Below, one piece after another: positions 24,463 through 33,411 of a stretch of DNA of 64,000 nucleotides (position 1 is the first letter of the stretch; the number at the start of each line of letters is the position of its first letter). The stretch lies in contig NZ_JBHRXI010000010.1 of the NCBI RefSeq assembly GCF_042648365.1, positions 310,001 to 374,000 on the forward strand, given 5' to 3'. Source of the DNA: Lutimaribacter_A marinistellae. GTDB taxonomy: Bacteria; Pseudomonadota; Alphaproteobacteria; Rhodobacterales; Rhodobacteraceae. The notes beneath the pieces were generated by a model, which was not told the DNA's origin, made no database searches, and saw only the letters and a program-made list of their open reading frames with translations. The translations under genes and the position numbers were made by a program.

Positions 24463-26556
24463 ATGTCCTTACTGCGCGCGACGGCCTCCGTCTGCGCAAT
24501 CGCCGCTGCCCTGCCGGCCTTTGCGCAAGAGGTGATCGAACTCAGGACCATCACCGTCGAAGGTCAGCAGACCGACGGCTTTTTCGGCGAATCCGTTGCC
24601 ACCGGCAGCGGCACGATCACCAAGACCGGCGACCCGATCGCCGAAACGCCGCGCTCGGTCAGCGTCGTGACCACCCAGCAGATCGAACAACGCGGCGCGC
24701 GGTCGGTCGAAGAGGCGCTGAAATACACCGCGGGCGTGACCGCCGGGATCTGGGGCCTCGACGCGCGCTCGGACTGGACACTCGTCCGCGGGTTCAAACC
24801 CACCACCCTGCATGACGGCCTGCCGGCACGCTACGGCTACTACAACGACACCACGCCGGAACCCTTCATGCTCGACAGCGTCGCGGTGCTGCGCGGCCCC
24901 GCCTCGGGCCTGTATGGAAGCGGTTCGGTCGGCGGTGTGGTCAACACCACCTCCAAGACCGCAGCGCAGGACGCGCCGAACCTCTGGCAGTTGCAGGTCG
25001 GATCTTATGACCGGGTGCAGGGCGCCATCGATGTCAGCGGCGACCTGAACGAAACCGGCACGCTGCGGTACCGCCTCGTGGGCGTCGCCCGCGAGTCCGA
25101 GACGCAGGTGAATTACTCACAGGACGACGTGCTGTCGCTCGCCCCCTCGATCACTTGGCGACCAACCGAGGATACCGAGCTGACGGTGCTCGCCAACTAC
25201 CAGGACAGCGACCGCAGCCCGCTCATCCAGTTCGCCTCGATCTACGGCACGCTGCTGCCCGCCACCGGTTTTGGCAATGGCGATTTCCTCGACGCCGATC
25301 TTTTCGTGGGCGAGCCGGGCTTCGACATGTTCGAAAGCGAACAGCGCAGCATCACAGCCATGTTCAGGCACCGCTTCAACACGGTCTGGAGCATGAATGC
25401 CAATTTCCGCTACCTCGAAGGCGAGGCCGAGTATCAGCACGCCTGGTGGGCCTTCGACAATTTCACCAACGGGCGCTACAACGCCGACGGCACGATCAAC
25501 CGCACATTCTACCGGGCCGAGAACGAGCTGAAAACGCTTGCCCTCGACACCTACGCCACCGCCGAATACGCGATGGGTGGGGTCGAGATGCGCACTCTCC
25601 TCGGCGCCAGCTACAGCCGTGGCACCTATGATTCCGATATCGGCTACGGCGCGCAGAACGCCCCGCTCGATCCGTTCAACCCGGTCTATTCCGGCTTCAC
25701 CCCGATCACCGTGACCGACACGCCCGGCACCTCGGTCGACGAATGGGGGATCTACGCCCAGAACCGCGCCACGGTCGACAACTGGATCGTCGATCTCGGC
25801 CTGCGCTACGGCCGCATCGAAAGCGGGGCCTCGAACGGCAGCTTCGGCGCGACCACCACCGCGGCCGAGGACAGCGCATGGACCGGCAATGCCGCCGTCA
25901 TGTATGTCTTCGACAACGGCCTCGCGCCCTATCTCAGCTACGCGACCAGCTTTGAACAGGACGCCATTGGCACGGATGTGAACGGCAACGCCTTCGACCC
26001 GACCGAGGGCGAACAGGTCGAGCTGGGCGTGAAGTACCAGCCCGCCGGAACCGACACGCTGCTGTCGGCCGCGCTGTTCGACCTGACCAAATCCAACCTA
26101 CTGATGAACGACCCGGTCAATCCCGGCTTTCAAGTGCAGACGGGCGAGGCAAAGTCGCAAGGGCTGGAGCTTGAGGCCTTCCACAGCTTTGGCGAGGTCT
26201 CGGTTCAGGCCGCCTATACCTATCTCGACACCGAAAACGCCAATGGCTTCGACATCGCGCAGGTGCCGACCCACGCCGCATCGCTCTGGCTCAACTACGC
26301 GCCCCGCGCGCTCGAAGGGTGGCAGTTCGGCGGCGGCGTCCGCTACAACGGCACCGCCGGAGACGGCGCGGGCCAGTTCACCACACCCGCCTACACGCTG
26401 GTCGATACCGCCATCGCCTACGAACGGGACAACTGGCGGCTGGCGCTCAACGTCGCGAACCTCACCGACGAACGCTACATGACCACCTGCCAGGGCGGCG
26501 CCTGCTACTTCGGTGAAGGGCGTAACGTGGCGCTCACCCTCTCCTCGACCTTCTGA
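24463..26556 (+). CDS. TonB-dependent ferric-siderophore receptor
   Basis: 697 aa, FhuA-type. Signal peptide residues 1-22 (AFAQ), a TonB-box-like IELRTITVEG, then a plug with ETPRSVSVVTTQQIEQRGARS and VLRGPASGLYGSGSVGGVVN. The barrel has FEQDAIGT and a C-terminal ALTLSSTF. NLTDERYMTTCQGGACYFGEGR near the end is the pattern seen in hydroxamate and catecholate receptors. It heads a rightward uptake operon. No siderophore synthesis genes are present, so use of foreign siderophores is likely. Confidence 0.92.
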   Translation: MSLLRATASVCAIAAALPAFAQEVIELRTITVEGQQTDGFFGESVATGSGTITKTGDPIAETPRSVSVVTTQQIEQRGARSVEEALKYTAGVTAGIWGLDARSDWTLVRGFKPTTLHDGLPARYGYYNDTTPEPFMLDSVAVLRGPASGLYGSGSVGGVVNTTSKTAAQDAPNLWQLQVGSYDRVQGAIDVSGDLNETGTLRYRLVGVARESETQVNYSQDDVLSLAPSITWRPTEDTELTVLANYQDSDRSPLIQFASIYGTLLPATGFGNGDFLDADLFVGEPGFDMFESEQRSITAMFRHRFNTVWSMNANFRYLEGEAEYQHAWWAFDNFTNGRYNADGTINRTFYRAENELKTLALDTYATAEYAMGGVEMRTLLGASYSRGTYDSDIGYGAQNAPLDPFNPVYSGFTPITVTDTPGTSVDEWGIYAQNRATVDNWIVDLGLRYGRIESGASNGSFGATTTAAEDSAWTGNAAVMYVFDNGLAPYLSYATSFEQDAIGTDVNGNAFDPTEGEQVELGVKYQPAGTDTLLSAALFDLTKSNLLMNDPVNPGFQVQTGEAKSQGLELEAFHSFGEVSVQAAYTYLDTENANGFDIAQVPTHAASLWLNYAPRALEGWQFGGGVRYNGTAGDGAGQFTTPAYTLVDTAIAYERDNWRLALNVANLTDERYMTTCQGGACYFGEGRNVALTLSSTF

Positions 26557-26591
26557 ACTCCAGCGGCGGCCCGACCGGGCCGCCCCAACCC

Positions 26592-27596
26592 ATGGTGCCT
26601 TCGATGCTGCGCGCGCTCCTCCTCTCGCTGACCCTCGCCTCTGCCCCCGCCGCGGCGCAGGAGTTTCCGGTGCGCATCCCCCATGCCTTCGGCACTGCCG
26701 AGATCCCGGACCGCCCGACTCGCGTCGTCTCGCTCAGCTTCATCGGCCACGACTTCCTGCTGGCGCTCGGCCTCCGGCCTTACGCCCTGCGCAAATGGTA
26801 TGGCGATTACCCGTTCGGCGTCTGGCCCTGGGCGCAGGACGCGCTCGGGCAGGCCGAACCGATCGTCATGCAGGGCGAGATCGATATCGAGGCCATCTCC
26901 GCCATGCAGCCCGACCTGATCGTCGGACAATGGAGCGGCATGACCGCCCATGACTACCGCCTGCTGTCGCAGATCGCCCCCACCCTCGCCCATCAGGCCG
27001 AGTGGGGCCCCTACGGCGCGCCGTGGCAGGGGATGTTGCGCAACCTTGGCCGGGCCACCGGCCACAGCGACCGGGCCGAGGCCTGGATCGACCGGCTCGA
27101 CGCCCGCTTCGCCCGCATACGCGCCGACCACCCCGACTGGCAGGGCGCCAGCGCCGCCGTGGTCTGGGCAGGGCGCATCGGTGCCTATACCGGGCGCGAC
27201 ATTCGCGGCCGCCTGCTGCGCGACCTCGGCTTCACCATCCCCACCGAGATCGACGCGCGCGGCGGGCTCAACACCACCTATGTCCCGATCCCGCCCGAGG
27301 ACCTGTCGCCGATCGACGTCGACGCGCTGATCTGGCTCGACGCAGGCGCGGGCACCGACCGGCTGAACGCCCTGCCCCTGCGAAACACGATGCGCGCCTA
27401 TGCCGAGGGGCGCGAGGTCTATTCCGGCCTGATGCTGTCGGCAGCCATGTCGCATTCCAGCCCGCTCAGTCTCGATCACGCGCTGGACACACTTGTGCCG
27501 CTGCTCGAGGCGGCGATGGACGGCGACCCCGCGACCGTCGTGGCCAGCTCCGCCAAGGCCGGCATCTTGCCGAAAGAGACACCCGATGCCCGCTGA
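26592..27596 (+). CDS. Iron-siderophore ABC transporter substrate-binding protein
   Basis: 334 aa; starts at ATG 26592 or 26604. The signal peptide ends at AAAQ. It has the FepB/FhuD-type core: RPTRVVSLSFIGHDFLLALGL, then MQPDLIVGQWSGM and the C-terminal half starting near VVWAGRIGAYTGRD. It should bind the ferric siderophore released by the receptor. It is followed by two permease genes with overlapping starts, so it is part of one operon. Confidence 0.88.
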   Translation: MVPSMLRALLLSLTLASAPAAAQEFPVRIPHAFGTAEIPDRPTRVVSLSFIGHDFLLALGLRPYALRKWYGDYPFGVWPWAQDALGQAEPIVMQGEIDIEAISAMQPDLIVGQWSGMTAHDYRLLSQIAPTLAHQAEWGPYGAPWQGMLRNLGRATGHSDRAEAWIDRLDARFARIRADHPDWQGASAAVVWAGRIGAYTGRDIRGRLLRDLGFTIPTEIDARGGLNTTYVPIPPEDLSPIDVDALIWLDAGAGTDRLNALPLRNTMRAYAEGREVYSGLMLSAAMSHSSPLSLDHALDTLVPLLEAAMDGDPATVVASSAKAGILPKETPDAR

Positions 27597-28611
27597 CATT
27601 GCCCTGCGCCACACCCCCGCACGCGACCGACGCGGCCTCGCCCTTCTGGCAGCACTGGCGGCGCTGGCTCTGATCGCGCTGCTCGCGCTGCGGCTGGGAT
27701 ACCGCCCGGTCACTTGGGCCGAACTTGCTGCCGCCTTCACCGCTTACGACCCCGCTGACCCCGCACAGATCGTCATCCGCGAGATCCGCCTCCCGCGTAT
27801 CGCCGCGGCCCTTCTGGCAGGAACGGCGCTTGGCATTGCGGGCGCACTGATCCAGGGCATGACCCGCAACCCCCTCGCCGATCCGGGCCTTTTGGGAATC
27901 AACGCGGGTGCCGCCGTCGGCGTGATCGGCGCGGTGTTCCTGCTGCGCATCAGCGATCCGTCACAGTTCATCTGGACCGCGCTGGCGGGCGGCGCGCTTG
28001 GCGCGGTGGCGGTCTTCGCGCTTGGCGGCGGCGCTCAGGCCCGGCCTGTGCGGCTGCTGCTGGCGGGGGCCGCGCTTACCGCCTTCTTCCTCGCCTTGAT
28101 CCGCGCACTGGTGCTGGTCAGCCGGCAAAGCCTCGAGACCTACCGCTTCTGGGTGCTGGGCGGGTTCGAGAACGTGACCACCGACAGCCTCGCCGCGCTC
28201 TGGCCCTTCTTCCTCGGCGGCGCGCTGGTCGCGCTGGCCGCCGCCCTGCTGATCGACGCCCTGTCGCTGGGCGACGATACCGCCCGCGGGCTGGGCGTGA
28301 ATGTCGGCGGGGCAAGGCTGCTTTGCGGTTGTGCAATCGTCCTGCTGGCCGCCAGCACCGTTGCGCTGGCCGGCCCCATCGCCTTTGTCGGGTTGATCGT
28401 GCCGCACATGGCGCGCGCCGTGATGCGGCAGGACATGATCTGGCTCGCCCCCTGTTCGGGGATCTTCGGCGCCTGCCTGCTGCTGCTGGCCGATCTCGCG
28501 GGCCGCTCGGCGCTGTTCGGCGGCACCATGCAGGCCGGCGTGATGTCGGCACTGATCGGCGGGCCCCTTCTGATCTGGCTGATCCGCCGCACCGGGGGGA
28601 GCAGGACATGA
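27586..28611 (+). CDS. Iron-siderophore ABC transporter permease (FecCD family, first subunit)
   Basis: 341 aa; its ATG at 27586 lies within the end of the binding-protein gene. Typical FecCD segments are EIRLPRIAAALLAGTALGIAGA, IQGMTRNPLADPGLLGINAG, GPIAFVGLIVPHMARAVM and the final GGPLLIWLIRRTGG. Nearly identical architecture to the next gene indicates that the pair form a heterodimeric channel, as FepD/FepG do. Confidence 0.92.
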   Translation: MPADIALRHTPARDRRGLALLAALAALALIALLALRLGYRPVTWAELAAAFTAYDPADPAQIVIREIRLPRIAAALLAGTALGIAGALIQGMTRNPLADPGLLGINAGAAVGVIGAVFLLRISDPSQFIWTALAGGALGAVAVFALGGGAQARPVRLLLAGAALTAFFLALIRALVLVSRQSLETYRFWVLGGFENVTTDSLAALWPFFLGGALVALAAALLIDALSLGDDTARGLGVNVGGARLLCGCAIVLLAASTVALAGPIAFVGLIVPHMARAVMRQDMIWLAPCSGIFGACLLLLADLAGRSALFGGTMQAGVMSALIGGPLLIWLIRRTGGSRT

Positions 28612-29624
28612 CCCACGCTCTTCGGCTTGGCCCGCTCTCCATTCCCGTCGCGCGCCGCGCCCTGTTTGCGGGTGGCATGCTGCTGGGCCTGTCGACGGTC
28701 ATCGCGCTGACCGCGCTGCTGACCGGCAGCTATCCGGTGACGGCCGCGGATATCTGGCAGGCGCTTGCGGGTCGGGCCGAGGCCATACCGTCGATGATCG
28801 TGCTCGACCACCGGATGCCGCGCATCCTCACCGGGCTGGGCGCGGGCGCGGCGCTTGGCATGGCCGGGGCGATGTTCCAGACCATGCTGCGCAACCCGCT
28901 TGCCGCCCCCGACATCATCGGCTTCACCGCCGGGGCCAACGCCGGCGCATTGCTCGCCGCCTTGCTGACCGGCGGCATGATCCTTGGCGGAGCGCTTCTA
29001 GGCGGCGCACTGACCGCGCTGGCCGTAACCGCGCTCGCATGGCGCGACGGGCTCGACACCCATCGGCTGATCCTCGTCGGCATCGGCGCCAGCCTGTCGC
29101 TTGGCGCCGCGGCCGACCTGCTGCTCAGCTACACCGACGAGAACACCGCCGCCGACATGGCCCGCTGGCTGACCGGCACGCTGCACGCGCGCGGCTGGGC
29201 CGAGGTCGTGCGGATCTGGGGCGGGCTGGCCCTGCTGTTGCCGCTGCTGGTCTGGGTCAGCTTCCCGCTCGCCCGACTGGCCCTGTCCGATGAAACCGTG
29301 ACTGCGCTCGGCCTGCCGCTCGCCCGGCTGCGCCTCGCCGTCACCGCGCTTGGCGTCACGCTTGTCGCACTGGCGGTCAGCGTCGCCGGGCCGCTGCCCT
29401 TCGTCGCCTTCGTCGCCGGACCCATCGCGCGGCGGCTGGTTGGCGGCGGCACCCCGGCGCTGCTCGCCGCCGCACTCGTCGGCGCGTGCGTCACCGCCGG
29501 GGCCGATCTCGCCGCGCGGTCGCTGCCCATGGTGCGGCTGCCCGCCGGTGTCTTCACCGCGATGCTGGGTGCGCCGGTTCTTGTCTGGCTCCTGTGGGCC
29601 GAGGCGCGAAAGGGGCGGATATGA
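28608..29624 (+). CDS. Iron-siderophore ABC transporter permease (FecCD family, second subunit)
   Basis: 338 aa; ATG overlaps the previous stop (ATGA). Family motifs: DHRMPRILTGLGAGAALGMAGA, FQTMLRNPLAAPDIIGFTAG, GPLPFVAFVAGPIARRLVGG and the end GAPVLVWLLWAEARKGRI. In the third motif a longer GPIARRL replaces the usual VPHxxR, as is common in FepG-type partners. It pairs with the preceding permease. Confidence 0.92.
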   Translation: MTHALRLGPLSIPVARRALFAGGMLLGLSTVIALTALLTGSYPVTAADIWQALAGRAEAIPSMIVLDHRMPRILTGLGAGAALGMAGAMFQTMLRNPLAAPDIIGFTAGANAGALLAALLTGGMILGGALLGGALTALAVTALAWRDGLDTHRLILVGIGASLSLGAAADLLLSYTDENTAADMARWLTGTLHARGWAEVVRIWGGLALLLPLLVWVSFPLARLALSDETVTALGLPLARLRLAVTALGVTLVALAVSVAGPLPFVAFVAGPIARRLVGGGTPALLAAALVGACVTAGADLAARSLPMVRLPAGVFTAMLGAPVLVWLLWAEARKGRI

Positions 29625-29629
29625 GCGAT

Positions 29630-29683
29630 GTACAAAACGGTCAATCGGGGCTCTGAACATGGTACAAAACGGTCAATTCGGGG
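29630..29683 (+). repeat. Short direct duplication at the start of the ATPase gene
   Basis: GTACAAAACGGTCAATCGGG at 29630 recurs at 29662 as GTACAAAACGGTCAATTCGGG, 32 bp apart. The first copy belongs to a frame opening at the ATG at 29621 that overlaps the permease stop but ends after 11 codons (MSDVQNGQSGL). The second copy lies just inside the present ATPase start. Confidence 0.8.
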
Positions 29684-30459
29684 GTACAAACCGCTTGCAG
29701 GCGAAGGAGATCTCGGTCTCCTACCCGCGCCGCGCGGTGATCGAGGCACTGACACTCGACATCCCCGACGGCAAGGTGACGGCCATCGTCGGCCCCAATG
29801 CCTGCGGCAAGTCCACCGTGCTGCGCGCCCTTGCGCGCCTGACCCCGGTGGCCGCCGGACGGGTGGATCTTGACGGTCAACCCATTGAAAAAAAAGGCTC
29901 CCGTGCGGTTGCTCGGCGGCTGGCCATCCTGCCGCAATCCCCGCTCGCGCCCGAGGGGATGACGGTGCGCGATCTCGTCCGCCGGGGCCGCACGCCGCAT
30001 CAATCCGCCCTGCGCCAGTTCTCGCACGAAGACGCCCGCGCGACCCAGCGCGCAATTCAGCTTACAGGCCTGGAATCACAAGAAAATTCGTCACTCGAAA
30101 CCCTCTCCGGAGGACAGCGCCAACGCGCGTGGATTGCGATGGCACTGGCACAGGACACCGACCTTTTGTTGCTGGACGAGCCCACGACCTATCTCGACCT
30201 GCCCCACCAGATTGAGCTTCTGACCCTGATCCGCAAACTCAACCACGAGACCGGCCGCACCGTCGCCATGGTGCTACACGACATCAACCTGGCGGCCCGC
30301 TTCGCTCACCACATGGTCGCGCTGAAAAAAGGCCGCATCCGATACCAGGGCGCACCGGACCAGGTCGTCACGCCCGAGATGATGCAAGACGTCTTCGCCC
30401 TTCCCTGCACCGTGATCGCCGACCCCGTCCACGGCCATCCCCATGTCATTCCAAGCTGA
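29659..30459 (+). CDS. Iron-siderophore ABC transporter ATPase
   Basis: 266 aa, FepC/FhuC class. Walker A GPNACGKST (45-53; the usual NGCGK is NACGK), signature LSGGQ (149-153), Walker B LLLLDEP (169-175), and the switch His in VLHDINLA. The start at 29659 is the first one that opens the full frame. It follows the permease by 34 bp rather than overlapping it, probably because of the local duplication. It powers the two permeases upstream. Confidence 0.9.
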   Translation: MVQNGQFGGTNRLQAKEISVSYPRRAVIEALTLDIPDGKVTAIVGPNACGKSTVLRALARLTPVAAGRVDLDGQPIEKKGSRAVARRLAILPQSPLAPEGMTVRDLVRRGRTPHQSALRQFSHEDARATQRAIQLTGLESQENSSLETLSGGQRQRAWIAMALAQDTDLLLLDEPTTYLDLPHQIELLTLIRKLNHETGRTVAMVLHDINLAARFAHHMVALKKGRIRYQGAPDQVVTPEMMQDVFALPCTVIADPVHGHPHVIPS

Positions 30460-30465
30460 GGCCAC

Positions 30466-31512
30466 ATGACCAAAACAGCAACGCATCACACGGAAACCAG
30501 ACTGCCCCACCTCGCCTTTGCCCCGCTGCGCGCGATCTTGCTGGCCGAGGCCAAGGAACACGGCCTCACGGCGACAGACACAGCCGCGGATGGTCTGCGC
30601 ATCGTAACCTGTTATGGAGATTACGTTTTTCGGACCAACGCCACTGGTCTGCACGCACGGATCGAGGCACCGCGCGCCGATTGGCTCTTTGCTCTCAAGG
30701 ACGGGCTGACAGAACGGATCACGGAACTTTCGCCCGATACCGGACGCGACATGCGCTGGTCGGGCGGGGACGAGGCGGGGGTGCGGCCACCGAACTTCCA
30801 ATTGATCGAGATCCGCGAGATCGCCCCGCTCGGTAGGGATTTCCTGCGGATCACGGCAACCTCCGAGGACCTGACGCGCTTTGGCACGGATGCGATCCAT
30901 TTCCGCCTGATCCTGCCGCCCGAAGGCCTCGAGACGCCGGAATGGCCCAGCATCGCCCCCAACGGCGCGACCGTTTGGCCCAGCGGGCACAAGGCCCTGC
31001 ATCGTCCGGTCTACACGTTGCGCCATGTCGATCCTGCGGCGGGAACGTTCACCTTCGATCTGTTCAGGCACGAGGGCGGACGCGCAACCGAATGGGCCGG
31101 CAAGGTCAGGCCGGGCACGGTCGTCGGCCTGACCGGACCCGGCGGTGGCGGGCTTGTCGAGACCTCGGCCATCACGCTCTATGCAGACGAAACAGGCTTC
31201 CCCGCAGTGGCCCGCATCGTTGAATCGCTTCCGCAGAACGCCACAGGCATCGCGGTATTGTCGGCTGGAGCAGGCGCCGACTGCGGCTATCCGATGCCGA
31301 CGCATCCCGGGATAGAAATCCACTGGACCCCGGGCCGGATCGATCTGGCAGCGCGGGCGATCGCCGAAAGAAAAGACCACCCGAACCACTTCTTGTGGTT
31401 TGCAGGAGAGCAACGCCAGGCCCGCACGCTGCGGGATTGGTGCCGCAGTACCGACTTGGACGTTCGAGCGCACAGCATTGCCGCGTATTGGACAGACAGG
31501 AGGGACGCGTGA
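30466..31512 (+). CDS. DUF2218 - siderophore-interacting protein fusion (ferric-siderophore reductase)
   Basis: 348 aa in two parts. Residues about 15-95 resemble DUF2218 (YGDYVFRTNATGLHARIEA, WLFALKDGLTERI), and residues about 108-340 are a ViuB/SIP-type FAD reductase. The SIP flavin-binding motif is R180-P-V-Y-T-L-R186; the later SAGAGAD and HFLWFAGEQRQARTLRDW are typical NAD(P)H-binding and C-terminal SIP elements. SIPs release iron from imported siderophores in the cytoplasm. Starting 6 bp after the ATPase, it closes the uptake operon. Confidence 0.88.
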   Translation: MTKTATHHTETRLPHLAFAPLRAILLAEAKEHGLTATDTAADGLRIVTCYGDYVFRTNATGLHARIEAPRADWLFALKDGLTERITELSPDTGRDMRWSGGDEAGVRPPNFQLIEIREIAPLGRDFLRITATSEDLTRFGTDAIHFRLILPPEGLETPEWPSIAPNGATVWPSGHKALHRPVYTLRHVDPAAGTFTFDLFRHEGGRATEWAGKVRPGTVVGLTGPGGGGLVETSAITLYADETGFPAVARIVESLPQNATGIAVLSAGAGADCGYPMPTHPGIEIHWTPGRIDLAARAIAERKDHPNHFLWFAGEQRQARTLRDWCRSTDLDVRAHSIAAYWTDRRDA

Positions 31513-31637
31513 CATACATGCTCGGTATTCTTGACAGGAAAAACCACCGTATCTATTCCCGCCAAAACGGGGACTCGCATGCCACGCGCGGCCGGGACCT
31601 CCCGCTCCGCCGCGTCGAGAAGGAAGGACCGGCAATC

Positions 31638-32648
31638 ATGACATCCTGCCGACACATCTTCATCGGTGCGGCTCTGGCGTTCTGCGTTGGTGCAGGAGCG
31701 TCGGCGCAAGAAGTTCCCGCAACACCGCCGACGCCCGAGATCGGACAGGCGCCCACGACGGGAATGGCCTCCAAGACCGATCAGAGCGAGCGTGTGGAGC
31801 GTTCCGCGCCCGCGCCGCAAACCGCCGAAACGATTGCAGACAGCGCAGCAGAGGTCGCAACCGAGCCGTCGGTGCCGCAAGTCTCGACCACCGTGCCGGC
31901 CGAGCAAAGCGCGCCAGTTGCATTGCCGGGTACAACCACCGAGGGCGACGAAGCGACGACACCCCAGATGCAATCAGCCGGATCAGTTACCGACACGGCG
32001 CGGAATGCGTCAGACCGGGCCATGGCATTCCTTCGCGAAGGGGGACCGGCGATCTGGGCCATCGCGGCACTGTCCGTGATCACCGTGGCGCTGATCCTTT
32101 GGAAGATCTGGCGCCTTGCCCTCATCGGCGCGTGGTCGCGCGGCAAGGCAGGGCGCGCGGTCGAGGCCTATCTTGCCGGCGAGCCCGAAGCTGCGCTGGC
32201 GCTGGTCGAAGGGCGCCGCGGCATCCGTTCGCAAGTCATGGCAGTCTCGCTTCGCAGCCTTGGCCATTTGCCGCACGAAACTGCACGCGAGGAAACAGCG
32301 CGCGTCGCCAAGCGGCATCTGTCGTCGGCACGTGACGGGCTGGGTGCGCTGGAACTGATCGCAACAATTGCGCCCCTTCTAGGCCTCCTTGGCACGGTTC
32401 TGGGCATGATCGCGGCATTCCAGGCCTTGCAGGCAGCCGGGTCGCGGGCAGATCCGGCGCTGCTGGCGGGCGGCATCTGGGAGGCGCTGCTGACCACGGC
32501 AGCGGGCATGGCGGTGGCGATCCCGGCCTCGGCCGCGCTGACATGGTTCGACTCGGTCATCGAGCGGATGCGCCGCGACATCGAGGACAACGCCACCCGC
32601 GTCTTCATCGCCGCAACCCCTGCGCGGCTGAAACTCGCGGCCGAGTGA
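31638..32648 (+). CDS. exbB: ExbB/TolQ-type proton channel with N-terminal extension
   Basis: 336 aa from the ATG at 31638 with AAGGAAGGA upstream. Residues 1-24 form a signal-like segment (ALAFCVGAGASAQ). About 25-125 is a Pro/Ala/Thr/Glu-rich periplasmic stretch, and three membrane segments follow (IWAIAALSVITVALILW, LIATIAPLLGLLGTVLGM, LTTAAGMAVAIPASAAL). The last two carry the conserved small residues and Thr of ExbB. It is the motor stator for TonB. A candidate promoter TTGACA at 31531-31536 precedes it. exbD follows after 1 bp. Confidence 0.88.
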   Translation: MTSCRHIFIGAALAFCVGAGASAQEVPATPPTPEIGQAPTTGMASKTDQSERVERSAPAPQTAETIADSAAEVATEPSVPQVSTTVPAEQSAPVALPGTTTEGDEATTPQMQSAGSVTDTARNASDRAMAFLREGGPAIWAIAALSVITVALILWKIWRLALIGAWSRGKAGRAVEAYLAGEPEAALALVEGRRGIRSQVMAVSLRSLGHLPHETAREETARVAKRHLSSARDGLGALELIATIAPLLGLLGTVLGMIAAFQALQAAGSRADPALLAGGIWEALLTTAAGMAVAIPASAALTWFDSVIERMRRDIEDNATRVFIAATPARLKLAAE

Positions 32649-32649
32649 G

Positions 32650-33024
32650 ATGGAGTTCACGCCCCCTGCCCGACCGAGGCGCAGGCCCAGCCTGACGCCC
32701 ATGATCGACGTGGTGTTCCTGCTCCTCGTCTTCTTCATGCTGGCCTCGCGCTTCGGCACCGAGGCGATGATGCCTCTGCCGCTTGCCGCATCGGGGGGCG
32801 ACGGGTACAGCGGCCCGCCCCGGCTGGTCGATATCGCGCCGGAGAGCGTAGCGCTCAATGGTCGCCCGGTCGCGGACCTGCCAGCGGCGCTGGCGCCCTT
32901 GATGACCGCGCCCGACGACATGGTGATCCTGCGTGGTCGCGACGGGGCCGATCTGCAACGCGTGGTGGACGTGGCTGAAACCCTTCGTGCCGCAGGGCTA
33001 TCCGCCCTTGTGTTGGTGGAGTGA
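32650..33024 (+). CDS. exbD: ExbD, first copy (keeps the transmembrane Asp)
   Basis: 124 aa: short basic cytoplasmic head, one membrane helix (MIDVVFLLLVFFML) and a periplasmic domain. The proton-path aspartate is present as D20 in LTPMIDVVF, equivalent to Asp25 of E. coli ExbD. It lies between exbB and a second exbD gene and is translated from an ATG next to the exbB stop. Confidence 0.92.
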   Translation: MEFTPPARPRRRPSLTPMIDVVFLLLVFFMLASRFGTEAMMPLPLAASGGDGYSGPPRLVDIAPESVALNGRPVADLPAALAPLMTAPDDMVILRGRDGADLQRVVDVAETLRAAGLSALVLVE

Positions 33025-33027
33025 GCG

Positions 33028-33411
33028 ATGGACCTGAGTGATCCCCCCCGCCGCCAGCCACGCGAATCCATCGTGCCGATGATCAACGTTGTCTTCCTGT
33101 TGCTGATCTTCTTCCTCATGACGTCGAAACTGGCCCAACCCGACCCGTTCGAGGTTAGCCCACCCAAAGCCGCGAGCGAGGCAGAGGTCGAAGCGGAGCC
33201 GGTGCTGTACGTGAGCCGCGACGGTGAAATCGCGTACAACGATCTGCGCGGGGCCGCAGCGATTGGCGCGCTGTCAGGTCAGGCAGAAGACGCAACGGTG
33301 ATCCGGCTGAGGGCGGATGCCCAACTGGACGCGTCAAAGCTCGCCGCGATCCTGCGCGACCTGTCGTCGGCGGGCCTTGTCCGGGTCGAGCTGGTGGTGA
33401 CGACGAAATGA
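33028..33411 (+). CDS. exbD: ExbD, second copy (transmembrane Asp replaced by Asn)
   Basis: 127 aa with the same architecture as its neighbour: basic head, helix MINVVFLLLIFFLM, periplasmic domain (EVEAEPVLYVSRDGEIAYND). The proton-path position is N20 (codon AAC) in IVPMINVVF instead of Asp. It starts 3 bp after the first exbD gene and overlaps tonB by 4 bp, so it is an integral operon member rather than a decayed copy. It could pair with the first ExbD in an asymmetric heterodimer. Confidence 0.9.
   Translation: MDLSDPPRRQPRESIVPMINVVFLLLIFFLMTSKLAQPDPFEVSPPKAASEAEVEAEPVLYVSRDGEIAYNDLRGAAAIGALSGQAEDATVIRLRADAQLDASKLAAILRDLSSAGLVRVELVVTTK

Noticed and set aside
24463..26556. Cobalamin receptor as an alternative for the second TonB-dependent receptor
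   Set aside because: The riboswitch faces the other way, and the gene heads an operon with siderophore-type permeases and a siderophore-interacting reductase.
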